Part shown: positions 1-9,278 of the stretch, piece by piece | Numbering within the stretch: position 1 is the first letter of the stretch | Layout: each line of letters starts with the position of its first letter | Source: Candidatus Bathyarchaeota archaeon | Lineage (GTDB): Archaea; Thermoproteota; Bathyarchaeia; Bathyarchaeales; Bathycorpusculaceae | Assembly: GCA_003601605.1 (NCBI GenBank) | Contig: PIXZ01000002.1 | Span: forward strand, 1-37,387 | Direction of reading: 5' to 3' | DNA: 37,387 nt | Made by a program: the position numbers and the translations under genes | Notes under the pieces: generated by a model | Database searches by the model: none | Told to the model about the DNA's origin: nothing | What the model saw: the letters and a program-made list of their open reading frames with translations, nothing else

Positions 1-636
1 TCTGGTAAGGATAGCCTCTACAATGAATCTCCGTTAGGGCCTGTAACGCCTACACTTCTTATAACCGCTATAGGTGTTGTTCCAGATGTTCGTTTGATTG
101 TTTCTATGGATGTGAAAGAGCCCAGAGATGCTGTCTACATTGTTGGAAAAACTTTTAACGAGTTGGGCGGTTCGGAATATTACAAGATGAGAGGTTTTTT
201 GGGGAGAAATGTTCCGAAGGTCAGAAAAGAACAAGCTAGAAAAACGTTTAGAGCATTAACAAAAGCCGTAGATTTGGGGCTTGTGAAGGCTTGTCACGAT
301 TTATCTGAAGGCGGTTTGGCTACGGCAGCAGCAGAAATGGCTTTCGCAGGCGGTTATGGTTTAGAATTGTATTTGCAAAAGGTTCCAACGGAAAATCTGC
401 GTCGTGACGACTTTGTTCTTTTTTCAGAATCTAATAGTCGCTTCCTTGTGGAAGTTTCGCAAAAAGCAAAAAGCGAATTTGAGGCAGTTATGAAGGGCAT
501 AGCCTTTGCAGAAATAGGCAGTGTTACAAAGTCTCCGCGGTTTTGTGTTTACGGATTACGTGGCAATGTTGTGGTGGATGCGTCTCTTAACGATTTGTTA
601 GCTCGGTGGAAGCACACCTTGAGCAGAGAGGTTTAG
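1..636 (+). CDS. purL: Phosphoribosylformylglycinamidine synthase subunit PurL, C-terminal part (5' truncated by window edge)
   Basis: Frame 1 is open from base 1 and reads SGKDSLYNESPLGPVTPTLLITAIGVV..., then CHDLSEGGLATAAAEMAFAGGYG; typical PurL/AIRS-fold motifs. Directly followed by purQ. Confidence 0.95.
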   Translation, partial: SGKDSLYNESPLGPVTPTLLITAIGVVPDVRLIVSMDVKEPRDAVYIVGKTFNELGGSEYYKMRGFLGRNVPKVRKEQARKTFRALTKAVDLGLVKACHDLSEGGLATAAAEMAFAGGYGLELYLQKVPTENLRRDDFVLFSESNSRFLVEVSQKAKSEFEAVMKGIAFAEIGSVTKSPRFCVYGLRGNVVVDASLNDLLARWKHTLSREV

Positions 637-640
637 GGCA

Positions 641-1459
641 ATGAAACGGGAAGAAGTTAAAGTGTGTGTTTTGCGGGTTGGCGGAACCAACTGTGATGCT
701 GAAACTAAAAGGGCTTTTGAAGATTTAGGTGCAAAAGCAGAAATTTTGCATGTAAACGAGCTTGTTAAACGACAGAATCTTTTGGATTATCAAGTTTTGG
801 TTTTTCCAGGCGGCTTTTCTTACGGCGATTACGTGCGGGCTGGAGCCATATGGGCTAAATGGATATTGGCTAAATTGGGAAAAGAGCTGAAAACTTTTGT
901 GGAAGAGAACCGTCTGGTTCTGGGCATTTGTAACGGTTTTCAAGTGCTTGTGGAGGCTGGTTTGCTTCCAGGCTTTGATGGTGTAAGCTCTTGTCCTGAG
1001 GCTGCTTTAGCAACTAACTTTCCGCCTGGATATAATTGTCGTTGGATTTATCTCAAGCACGAAAACAATGGGAAATGCATATTCACTCGCAATATTCCTA
1101 AGGGTAAGGTTTTGCGTATGCCAGTTGCTCATTCCGAGGGTAGATTCATTTTTGCTAAAGAGAAAGAAAAAGAGTATTTGGAAAGGCTTTATGAAAATGA
1201 CCAGCTTGTTTTTCGTTATTGCAATAAAAATGGGGAATATGCTGATGGTCGTTATCCAGTTAATCCTAATGGTTCTTTTCATGACATAGCGGGAATATGC
1301 AACCCGGAAGGAACAGTTTTCGGTTTAATGCCTCATCCAGAACGAGCCTTTTACTGGTGGCAGCAGCCAGACTGGACTAGACGAAGGCAGATGCCGCAAT
1401 ATGGTGATGGAAAACTAATCTTTGAAAGTGTTATTGAATATTTAACTAAGAACTTTTAA
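641..1459 (+). CDS. purQ: Phosphoribosylformylglycinamidine synthase subunit PurQ (glutamine amidotransferase)
   Basis: Class I GATase: VFPGGFSYGDYVRAGAIWA, nucleophile LGICNGFQVL, HSEGRF, GLMPHPERA. Confidence 0.96.
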   Translation: MKREEVKVCVLRVGGTNCDAETKRAFEDLGAKAEILHVNELVKRQNLLDYQVLVFPGGFSYGDYVRAGAIWAKWILAKLGKELKTFVEENRLVLGICNGFQVLVEAGLLPGFDGVSSCPEAALATNFPPGYNCRWIYLKHENNGKCIFTRNIPKGKVLRMPVAHSEGRFIFAKEKEKEYLERLYENDQLVFRYCNKNGEYADGRYPVNPNGSFHDIAGICNPEGTVFGLMPHPERAFYWWQQPDWTRRRQMPQYGDGKLIFESVIEYLTKNF

Positions 1460-2356
1460 ATCCTCAAAATGTGGGAGACCGGGTCTTGCTCCCATTCTCA
1501 TTATGCATCTTGAAGCTACAAAATTGCCTATTCTACCGCAATCGTAAAGATTTTTGCCTCTGATTAAGCCGTAAAGAAAACCTGCACAAAAAGCGTCTCC
1601 AGCGCCAGTGGTGTCCACAACTTTAACTTTAAAGGCTTCTATGTGGTGGCTTTCTTTTCCGTCTGTAACGTAGCAGCCTTGACTGCCCAGTTTTACAGCA
1701 ACTATTTTTACTCCTTTTTCCAGCAGAACTCTGGCACCTTCCTTGTAATCCTTCTTTTTCGTTAATAACTCAACTTCGTTTCGGTTCGGCATTAGAACAA
1801 AAGTTCGCTTAATGATAGGCTCTAAAGTTTCCAATCCTTTCCTTGCGTAGAGTTCTCCCGGGTCTAAGCTTACCTTAACCGTAGAAGGCAGCGCTTCCAC
1901 TAGTTTCATTTGGGTTTTGAAGGATTTTTCTCCAACAAAAGATGTTAAGTGCAAAAAACGTGTTTTAAAAGCGTATTCTTTGTCTATTTCATTAAAGTCT
2001 AAAGTGTCATTCACCCCAGGGTCCACGTATAATGCTCTCTCGCCTTTTTGGTCTACGAAACCCATAACTGTTCCGCTTCTGCCATGTTTTGAACATATTA
2101 TGCCTTTTTGGTCAACGCCTTCTTTTCGAAAGTCCTCAGTTAGCATTTTTCCTTCTCTGTCATAGGCTACTTTTCCAATGAACCCAACTTTGCAGCCCAG
2201 TCTTGCCAATCCCACTATGGTGTTAGCTGCTGAACCTCCACATGTCTCTTCGCAGTCTATTATGAAGCCTTCTTCGTCTGCACTCGCTATTTTGTTCACT
2301 TTGAAAAGTTTGTCCACGTTTAAGGCACCGAAACCAATAACATCAAACTTTTTCAT
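1442..2356 (-). CDS. PfkB-family carbohydrate/nucleoside kinase
   Basis: [15 protein letters not shown] near the N-terminus and [17 protein letters not shown] near the C-terminus (PfkB signatures). Confidence 0.9.
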   Translation of the reverse strand: MKKFDVIGFGALNVDKLFKVNKIASADEEGFIIDCEETCGGSAANTIVGLARLGCKVGFIGKVAYDREGKMLTEDFRKEGVDQKGIICSKHGRSGTVMGFVDQKGERALYVDPGVNDTLDFNEIDKEYAFKTRFLHLTSFVGEKSFKTQMKLVEALPSTVKVSLDPGELYARKGLETLEPIIKRTFVLMPNRNEVELLTKKKDYKEGARVLLEKGVKIVAVKLGSQGCYVTDGKESHHIEAFKVKVVDTTGAGDAFCAGFLYGLIRGKNLYDCGRIGNFVASRCIMRMGARPGLPHFEDLKVLS

Positions 2357-3264
2357 GGAAACAGCTCACGCAAATAAATTTTGTATTCGCCCAGTTTTCC
2401 ACCGTAATTTCCAGCAGAAACTTTCACTACATCATCCACTGTTAAAGCTGCCTCTATACCACATTTCATTGCTTCTTTAACAGCCTCCAACGAAACCCCA
2501 TTAATCACTATTTCAGGAATGTAATTGACATTTTCTGGCACTTTTGACTCTTCGCCCAATTTTGCCTTTAAAGATGGACAGTACGGATGATTGGTAGTGG
2601 GTCCAATCCACGGAAAACGCGTCTCTGGTTTCGAACCCGCACTGCAAATGTCAAAAGGCGTTATTACACCTTCAACTTTATGTATTGCGTTCAAGGCTTC
2701 TTCGCCAGCCTTTTTAAGGGCTTCCTTTGTCTTGCACATTATCCAAAAGTTTGCTCCCATAACCCCATGAGCATAGCCTAAATAACGTTCAATTATAAAG
2801 TCTGGAACCATTATCGGCACAATAATAACTTCGCGATCATAGCGGTTTTCAACCCATTCATAACCGTCTCCGCAGTGTCCCACACGCTCCATCATATCCA
2901 TTTTCCCTTCAGCCTTTGGCAAAGCATCAAAAACCGCCGTGAAAGGCTTTACAAGAATGTCTTGGCGAATCCTATAGGAAAGCTCAGTTTCAAACTTTTT
3001 CACAGACTCTGCAAGGGGTTTTTTAGGGTCTATTCCTCCCCAGAACTGCAGTAGGGCGCCTCTGCGTTTATCTGGAGTTTCTTCGCTGCTTAGCCATTTT
3101 TCTATGCCGCCTTCCACTCTGCCAATAACTATGGACGGTGTGGCTGTAGCGTCCTCTGCTGCTCTTCGCAGTGTTCCTTCATCGTCAGCCGTAACCATGA
3201 GTCTGCAGTAAATTCCTTGGAAGGCTTCTGCATAAGTGTCTTCAATTCTAGACTTATCAACCAT
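2353..3264 (-). CDS. ftr: Formylmethanofuran--tetrahydromethanopterin N-formyltransferase (Ftr)
   Basis: [20 protein letters not shown], ...[24 protein letters not shown]-like C-terminus and [23 protein letters not shown] match the Ftr family. Confidence 0.9.
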   Translation of the reverse strand: MVDKSRIEDTYAEAFQGIYCRLMVTADDEGTLRRAAEDATATPSIVIGRVEGGIEKWLSSEETPDKRRGALLQFWGGIDPKKPLAESVKKFETELSYRIRQDILVKPFTAVFDALPKAEGKMDMMERVGHCGDGYEWVENRYDREVIIVPIMVPDFIIERYLGYAHGVMGANFWIMCKTKEALKKAGEEALNAIHKVEGVITPFDICSAGSKPETRFPWIGPTTNHPYCPSLKAKLGEESKVPENVNYIPEIVINGVSLEAVKEAMKCGIEAALTVDDVVKVSAGNYGGKLGEYKIYLRELFP

Positions 3265-3266
3265 TT

Positions 3267-4352
3267 TCAGCCAAGTCTCCCTATAGCTTCTCCTCTAACC
3301 TTTTTTCTAAATTCACCACTTTCTTTTGCCAGAATCTCCATATTCTCTCTCGTTATTATTTTAACTTTGGGCAATTCCTTTGGATAAAGAGCGAAAAGGC
3401 GGTTCAGCAGCTTTCCGTTGATTCGGCTTTTCTTTAAGTTTTCTGGACTCCAGTTTTTTACAAGGGTTAAGGTTTCTTGTTTTCCAAAACGGCTAAACGC
3501 TTCTACAATTATGGCTGTTACAACACTGTTTTCCGACAAAACTGCAATTTCCGCATTTCTAACAGCATATTGGTTGCCGTTAAAAGAAACAGTTAACCCA
3601 CCGTTTTCCCTTACTAGCCTGAAAGCTTCCACGTCGGTTATGCTGTCGCCTACGTAGATGACTTCTGATAATGGTATGTCAAGTTTTTCAGCAATACTTT
3701 TTACGGCTTCAGCTTTTTCGCTGCCACCCACAGGGTTAACTTCAAACAGTATTTTTCCAATGTTCATGTTGGCTATTTCTTTCCAGAAAATCTCATCTAG
3801 TCTCTGGATTGTTTTTCGGTCTTTCTCTGAAAAATCGTACAGAGATTTTGCTTTTTCTGGAATTTCGATTACTGGCATTTCAGCTATTTCTTTTGCAATT
3901 TTTTTTAACTTCGCTCTTTCTTCCGTGGCTAAGGGATGTTTGTCAAGGTTAAGCCGTGTGCAATAGGTGTTTTCGTAAGGAAAGTCTAAAGCTTGACATA
4001 AAGCCTTAATGTAGTGTTCGTAGCTTGTGCTTACAATAAACGTGTGCACTATTTTTCTTACATAATGTAGTGTTTCCTTTATGTTTGGTATCAACAGCAG
4101 GTTTTGAGCGGAAAACTCCCGTATTTTCTGGTCTGTAACATCAAAAGCCTTTAAAAAGGGTAAAATCAGCTTTAAAGTATTGCCAGCCTTATAGTCTGGT
4201 CTTTTAACAACATCTGCGAGCACATCATCATAGCGGCTTATAACCGTGAAAAGCTTGTCGCCCTTGGGAACAAAGTTGGCAGTAACTTCAAAAGCATTAT
4301 CATTTTTGGAAATAGGTCCTTCACAGTCAGATATGAAAAGTCTTTTCACCAA
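3267..4352 (-). CDS. HAD-superfamily hydrolase (resembles the archaeal EhaR-like HAD group)
   Basis: N-terminal [13 protein letters not shown] (HAD motif I), [22 protein letters not shown] (motif III/IV). Confidence 0.75.
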   Translation of the reverse strand: MVKRLFISDCEGPISKNDNAFEVTANFVPKGDKLFTVISRYDDVLADVVKRPDYKAGNTLKLILPFLKAFDVTDQKIREFSAQNLLLIPNIKETLHYVRKIVHTFIVSTSYEHYIKALCQALDFPYENTYCTRLNLDKHPLATEERAKLKKIAKEIAEMPVIEIPEKAKSLYDFSEKDRKTIQRLDEIFWKEIANMNIGKILFEVNPVGGSEKAEAVKSIAEKLDIPLSEVIYVGDSITDVEAFRLVRENGGLTVSFNGNQYAVRNAEIAVLSENSVVTAIIVEAFSRFGKQETLTLVKNWSPENLKKSRINGKLLNRLFALYPKELPKVKIITRENMEILAKESGEFRKKVRGEAIGRLG

Positions 4353-5773
4353 CGGTGCCTCAATTCTTTCATGTGCTTTATGCTTTTTTCTATGTGCTGT
4401 TTTGAGGCTATGTCTTTTCTATGCCACAGGGCTCCGCCTTCTATGGCTTTAATGCCTTCTAAAGAATTTTGTCTCGCCGCCTCTATAGTTTCACCTACCC
4501 CCACCACGGCTACAGCTCTGGATTTAAGGGCATAAATTTCGTTGTTACGCAGTTCCATTGATGCTGGATAAACATGCATTTTGCCTTCAAATTTTTTAGC
4601 TAGTTTATAAGCTTTGGCTAGGTCAACTGGTTTGCCGATTTCACTCTTATTTACAAGCTCTGGAAAGTGGTCCATGTATCCTCCGTAGTTGGGTGGAACC
4701 TTGTATGTTACCACCGTGGCAGCTTTTTCCAACTCTATGCGGGTTAGGTTTCCTTCTAAAATTTTGAAGCAAACATCAACAAAATCGTCTTTCAAAACTG
4801 GCAGAATGTTAATTATTTCTGGGTCTCCCGGTCTACTATTGTTCTCTAGAATTTTGGGTTCTCTGCCTGTGTGGATAAAAGCTACGTAGAAGGGGATACC
4901 TCTTAAACCCGTTTTGTCTTCAATGTTCCATTCTTTGAAAATCTTGTTTACTATTTCCACTTCTTTGGCTCTTTCAGCTTTTGTCATAAACGGTAAAGTT
5001 TCTTCCACATCCTTATAGGAGCCCATTCCACCAGTGTTTGGTCCCTTGTCATTGTCAAAGGCTCTTTTGTAATCTCTTGTGTCTGGCAGTGGCACTAAGT
5101 GTTTTCCGTCGCAGAAAGCTTGGAAACTCGACTCTTCTCCTTCAATTTTCTCTTCTATTATTACTGCGCCATGCTGAAAATTTGCCATAAAATGTTCAAA
5201 AAGCTGTTCGCGCGTAGTGAAATGGTCTCCCCAAACGCCGACACCTTTTCCAGCGGCGGGTTTGTCTGGTTTTACAACCGCCATGTTTTTAAGCTCATCT
5301 AACCAGTCGTAAACGTCTTTTCTGACATCCCTTTGTGTTTTGTAATTTTCTGGATTGAAAATTTTAAAGCGTGGATTGACTTCTGGCACAATTTTTTGGA
5401 ACAAAAGGCGTTGTTGAACCTTACTTGCTTCTATGGCGTATCGCTTTAATGGACAAATCATAGGTATGCCTGTTCTTTTTTCTACAAGGTCTCTGACACC
5501 GTTTATTATGGGCTTTTCTGGACCTACTATGCCAAAGTCTATTTGGTTTTTGTTGTTTTCTGCAAACTTGCAGATGGCTTCCACGTTTAGGTCGGGTATA
5601 ACAATGTGTTTTTCTGCCTTTTCTAAGTTGAAGGGGTTTCTCTGTTTGTCAGCCACGTAAACTTTAACGTTATAGTTGGAGCTTCGGGTGAAAGCGTCTA
5701 TCATGGCTGCTTCTCTTGCACCGTATGAAACAACGAGAACTCCTACTTTTTCCATAACCAACCCATTAGCCAT
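4346..5773 (-). CDS. purD: Phosphoribosylamine--glycine ligase
   Basis: ATP-grasp; VVKPDKPAAGKGVGV, DYKRAFDNDKGPNTGGMGSY, LENNSRPGDPEIINILP. Confidence 0.95.
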   Translation of the reverse strand: MANGLVMEKVGVLVVSYGAREAAMIDAFTRSSNYNVKVYVADKQRNPFNLEKAEKHIVIPDLNVEAICKFAENNKNQIDFGIVGPEKPIINGVRDLVEKRTGIPMICPLKRYAIEASKVQQRLLFQKIVPEVNPRFKIFNPENYKTQRDVRKDVYDWLDELKNMAVVKPDKPAAGKGVGVWGDHFTTREQLFEHFMANFQHGAVIIEEKIEGEESSFQAFCDGKHLVPLPDTRDYKRAFDNDKGPNTGGMGSYKDVEETLPFMTKAERAKEVEIVNKIFKEWNIEDKTGLRGIPFYVAFIHTGREPKILENNSRPGDPEIINILPVLKDDFVDVCFKILEGNLTRIELEKAATVVTYKVPPNYGGYMDHFPELVNKSEIGKPVDLAKAYKLAKKFEGKMHVYPASMELRNNEIYALKSRAVAVVGVGETIEAARQNSLEGIKAIEGGALWHRKDIASKQHIEKSIKHMKELRHRW

Positions 5774-5794
5774 GTGTTCTAAATATTTTATTCA

Positions 5795-7282
5795 TCATGT
5801 CTGCTGGAAAGCTTCCTCTATCTCGTAAAGCCTACCCGTTTCCTCATAGCCTTCCAAAAATCTCTTCTTCATCTCATCCGCTATCTTCTGAGCAAGAGGC
5901 GTTGGATACTCACCTGTTACGCAAGCAAGGCAAAGCTGTTCTCTGCTCAAGCCTGTAGCTTTTACAAAATTTTCTATAGACTGATAGCGGACACTGTCTG
6001 CACCTATTATTTTAGCTATTTCTTCCGGCGTGTGTTTTGAGCCTATAAGCTGCCCATAAGTAGCCATGTCTATCCCATAAAAACACGGTCCAATTATGCG
6101 TGGGAAAGTAACGAATAAATGCACTTTTTTGGCACCCATTCTGCGAAGTTTTTCTATTACAACTTTTGTTGTGTCGCCTCTAACTACGCTGTCCTCGGTT
6201 ATTATTATGCGCTTACCCTTTACTTTGGATGCTAAAATGTTGATTTTCTTATCAATGGTGGCATAACGCTCTTTGTTTAAAAGTATGAATGCTCTTTCTG
6301 TTACGTAGCGATGCCTCCTAGAAGCTCTTTCCCATCTTAATCCAGATTCTTCGTGAGCTCCCATAGCTGAGTCGTCGCCGGTTTCTGGCAGAGAAAGAAT
6401 GATGTCAGCCTCTTTAACTACGTCTTGATTCTCTTTAACAAGGTTTCTTCCAAACTCCTCGCGAATTTCGTAAACATATTTTTCGTTAAAACGCGAATCC
6501 GGTCTAGCAAAATATGCAAACTCAAAGGCACAAAAGGCTTTATGCTTTTCATTCATTAGTTTTTTTCTTTCAAAACCATTTTTAGAAACCATTACAATTT
6601 CTCCGGGTTCAACTTCGAAGTTTCTTTCAAAACCGTTTATGTCTAGTCCCACGGTTTCGGAGGAGAACGCAAAGATTTTTCCATCTTGACCGTGCCCTGC
6701 GCATAAAGGTCTTATACCTTTCGGGTCTTTAAAGGCGAAGAATTCGCCGTTTTTCGTTATTCCGACAACAGAAAATGCTCCCTCAATTTCTTCCATGCAC
6801 TTCTTAACAGCAGAAGTTAGGTCTTTGGTTTTGGCAAATTCTATGAGAAGTTTGTGGCATATCAGGTCTGCATCGCACTCGTAAGAAAAGCATGGAAATT
6901 CTTTACGTATTTCCTTTTTCAGCTGGAACGTGTTTACAATGTTACCGTTAAACGAAATGGCAATTTTTAAACCGTTTTTTGAAGCCGTCACAGGTTGAGT
7001 TCCTTTCATTAGTGATTTCTCATCTATTTTTCCAGAAGTAGTGTATCGAACATTTGCTATACCGATGCGCCCGGGTAAGCGTCCGAACCATTCTTGGATG
7101 GCGCTTGACTTTATTTTTGGGATAAGGTCTAGGCTTCTGTGAATGTAAAATTCTCCTTTATCGTATGTGAGAAAACCGTGGGACTGGTGTCCTCTGTGGT
7201 TTTGGGCTCTCATTCCCCAGTATATGTAGGGGAATATGGGTTGTTTTTCGAAGTTTATAGCGCTAAATACTCCGCAGCCTAT
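5795..7282 (-). CDS. purF: Amidophosphoribosyltransferase PurF; start extended here to an AUA codon at 7282
   Basis: ORF-track start at 7213 (MRAQNHRGHQSHG) lacks the catalytic Cys. Upstream in-frame codons read E-G-E-S-K-I-G-C-G-V-F-S-A-I-N-F-E-K-Q-P-I-F-P-Y-I-Y-W-G-M-R-A; in-frame TAA at 7300..7298. PRPP motif IIITEDSVVRGDTTK. Confidence 0.88.
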   Translation of the reverse strand: MGCGVFSAINFEKQPIFPYIYWGMRAQNHRGHQSHGFLTYDKGEFYIHRSLDLIPKIKSSAIQEWFGRLPGRIGIANVRYTTSGKIDEKSLMKGTQPVTASKNGLKIAISFNGNIVNTFQLKKEIRKEFPCFSYECDADLICHKLLIEFAKTKDLTSAVKKCMEEIEGAFSVVGITKNGEFFAFKDPKGIRPLCAGHGQDGKIFAFSSETVGLDINGFERNFEVEPGEIVMVSKNGFERKKLMNEKHKAFCAFEFAYFARPDSRFNEKYVYEIREEFGRNLVKENQDVVKEADIILSLPETGDDSAMGAHEESGLRWERASRRHRYVTERAFILLNKERYATIDKKINILASKVKGKRIIITEDSVVRGDTTKVVIEKLRRMGAKKVHLFVTFPRIIGPCFYGIDMATYGQLIGSKHTPEEIAKIIGADSVRYQSIENFVKATGLSREQLCLACVTGEYPTPLAQKIADEMKKRFLEGYEETGRLYEIEEAFQQT

Positions 7283-7415
7283 TTTGGATTCCCCCTCTTA
7301 TACGTGGCAATAAAAGAACTGGGTATTTATCAGCTTTTATGACATTTTTAAGTAAAAAGAATATTCTCTTTTACACGAAAAGATATACGGTATCCCTAAG
7401 CGCAATTACGTCAGA

Positions 7416-7847
7416 CTATTCTACGCTGCTGGAGGTTATTGTTAATTCCGCGTTTGAGACTACGTGAATCCACCAGTTCAGTGGAGTGAATGAGTCATTG
7501 TAGTAAACTATAAGTCTTGCTAAAGAATCTACGGGCGCATCGCATGGCACGGTGCCCTCCCATGTCAAAGTCTTAGTTTTGCAAGGCTTAAGGGTTAACC
7601 ATTGAGCTGTTCCACTCCAACTCCAAGACTCACCCTCAAAAGCTATGTTTATAGACCATGTGCCTTCAGTCTTTCCAGTGTTTTTAAAAGCAATTTTCAC
7701 CTTGAAAGATTCACATGGCGCTTTGTCCACGATGCCGCTGCAGCTGGGCTTACACGCTAAAGCTTGGTTATCTAGACCTACTGCTGAGAAGCTAACTAAC
7801 ACGATAATTGCAGCTAGTGTTGAGGATAACAATGCAATTTTTCTCAT
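7416..7847 (-). CDS. Small secreted cysteine-containing beta-sandwich-like protein, function unknown
   Basis: N-terminal signal-like MRKIALLSSTLAAIIVLVSFSAVGL; paired Cys (CKPSCSG, C-ESF, LKPC, VPC) and repeated beta-strand-like segments. Confidence 0.7.
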   Translation of the reverse strand: MRKIALLSSTLAAIIVLVSFSAVGLDNQALACKPSCSGIVDKAPCESFKVKIAFKNTGKTEGTWSINIAFEGESWSWSGTAQWLTLKPCKTKTLTWEGTVPCDAPVDSLARLIVYYNDSFTPLNWWIHVVSNAELTITSSSVE

Positions 7848-7943
7848 TTTCTCCCTGTCTCCTATAAGATTAAAGAGCAGTCTTTCCTTTATCCGTTCTG
7901 TAGAATACTTCTATAAAACAAAAATAGAAAAATGAAAGACGGT

Positions 7944-9263
7944 TTAAGGCGTTAATCTGAACTTGTCTCTCGGATAAAGCGTAACTTCTCTAATGTTCTT
8001 CTTCCCAGTCAGCATCATGGTTAATCTTTCCAAGCCTATAGCCCAGCCAGCATGAGGCGGCATTCCAAAATCAAACGCCTCTAGATGATATTTGAAAGAT
8101 TGGGGATTCAATCCTTGCTCTTTCAAGCGTTTAATCAAAAGCTCTTTGGAAGCTATTCTTGTTCCACCAGAAGAAAGCTCTATCCAATGCCACATCAGGT
8201 CGAAGCCTTCGCACAAGTCTGGATTGTCATCTCGTGGTTTAATATAGAACGCCTTAGAATGGGTGGGCCAGTCCTTAATGAAGTAGAAGTATGGATGCAG
8301 CTTGCCCAAAGTTCTAAAGGCTGGTGTGGGAATGTCTTCGCCCCACGGAATCTCTATGCCTTCACGTTTCAAATCCTGTAAAACTTCATCATAAGTTAAA
8401 CGTTTGAAGGGTACTTCTGGTACCTCCACCTTATGCTTTAAAACAGCTAGTTCCCTCTGGCATTTTTCGTTAACAGTCTTACAGACATGCTGCATCAGTC
8501 TTTCAAGTAATTGCATAACGTCTTCAGCATCAGCGAAGGCTTGTTCAATGTCTATGGATACGAACTCGCTTAAATGGCGACGAGTGTGAGATTCTTCAGC
8601 CCTAAAGAAAGGGCCGATTTCGAAAACTTTTTCCAAGCTCATAACTAGCTGTTCTTTATACAATTGTGGACTTTGGGCAAGGAAAGCATTCTTTTTGAAA
8701 TAGTCAACTGAGAAGAGGGCGGCGCCGCCTTCGGTTGCCGAAGCAATTATTCGAGGAGTGTGAACTTCTATGAAGCCCTTTTCAAATAGAAAGTTTCGTA
8801 TTGCATCTACGGCTATGTGCTGAATCTTGAAAACCGCAATGTTTTCCTCTTGGCAAAGGTCAAGAGCCCGCGAGTCTAATCGAACTTCCAGACCGGCTGG
8901 CGTTTTTCCAGTTATGTCAATGGGTAGTTGAAAGGCTGCTGTGCTGAAAATTTTTATTTCCTTCGGAACTACTTCGACGCCTCTAGGCGTCATGTCGGTT
9001 TTCTTCACAATTCCTTTTACGCCTATACTGTATCGTTTTTGTAAAACATCAGACTTCGACAACACTTCGTTACTTACTTTTTTACGTGGAACAGTGACTT
9101 GTATTGTTCCTTCTCTATCCTGCAATATTATAAAACGTATTCCACCCAAATCTCTAATTTCTTTAACCCATCCGAAAAGAGTAACCTCTTGGCTATCCAT
9201 TTCAGGTTTGACATCTACGGAATAATGAGTTCTCTTCCAATCACCAATGGAATCTAACTTCAT
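7944..9263 (-). CDS. aspS: Aspartyl-tRNA synthetase (archaeal type; Asp or Asp/Asn specificity not resolved)
   Basis: OB-fold anticodon domain (EVTLFGWVKEIRDLGGIRFIILQDREGTIQ) and class II motifs FFRAEESHTRRHLSEFVSIDIE, GWAIGLERLTMMLTGKKNIREVTLYPRD. Confidence 0.93.
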   Translation of the reverse strand: MKLDSIGDWKRTHYSVDVKPEMDSQEVTLFGWVKEIRDLGGIRFIILQDREGTIQVTVPRKKVSNEVLSKSDVLQKRYSIGVKGIVKKTDMTPRGVEVVPKEIKIFSTAAFQLPIDITGKTPAGLEVRLDSRALDLCQEENIAVFKIQHIAVDAIRNFLFEKGFIEVHTPRIIASATEGGAALFSVDYFKKNAFLAQSPQLYKEQLVMSLEKVFEIGPFFRAEESHTRRHLSEFVSIDIEQAFADAEDVMQLLERLMQHVCKTVNEKCQRELAVLKHKVEVPEVPFKRLTYDEVLQDLKREGIEIPWGEDIPTPAFRTLGKLHPYFYFIKDWPTHSKAFYIKPRDDNPDLCEGFDLMWHWIELSSGGTRIASKELLIKRLKEQGLNPQSFKYHLEAFDFGMPPHAGWAIGLERLTMMLTGKKNIREVTLYPRDKFRLTP

Positions 9264-9278
9264 ACCTTCACCGACATA

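Noticed and set aside
7139-7342. Track ORF on + strand antisense to the purF 5' end
   Set aside because: Overlaps the clearly coding purF N-terminus; no recognisable protein features.
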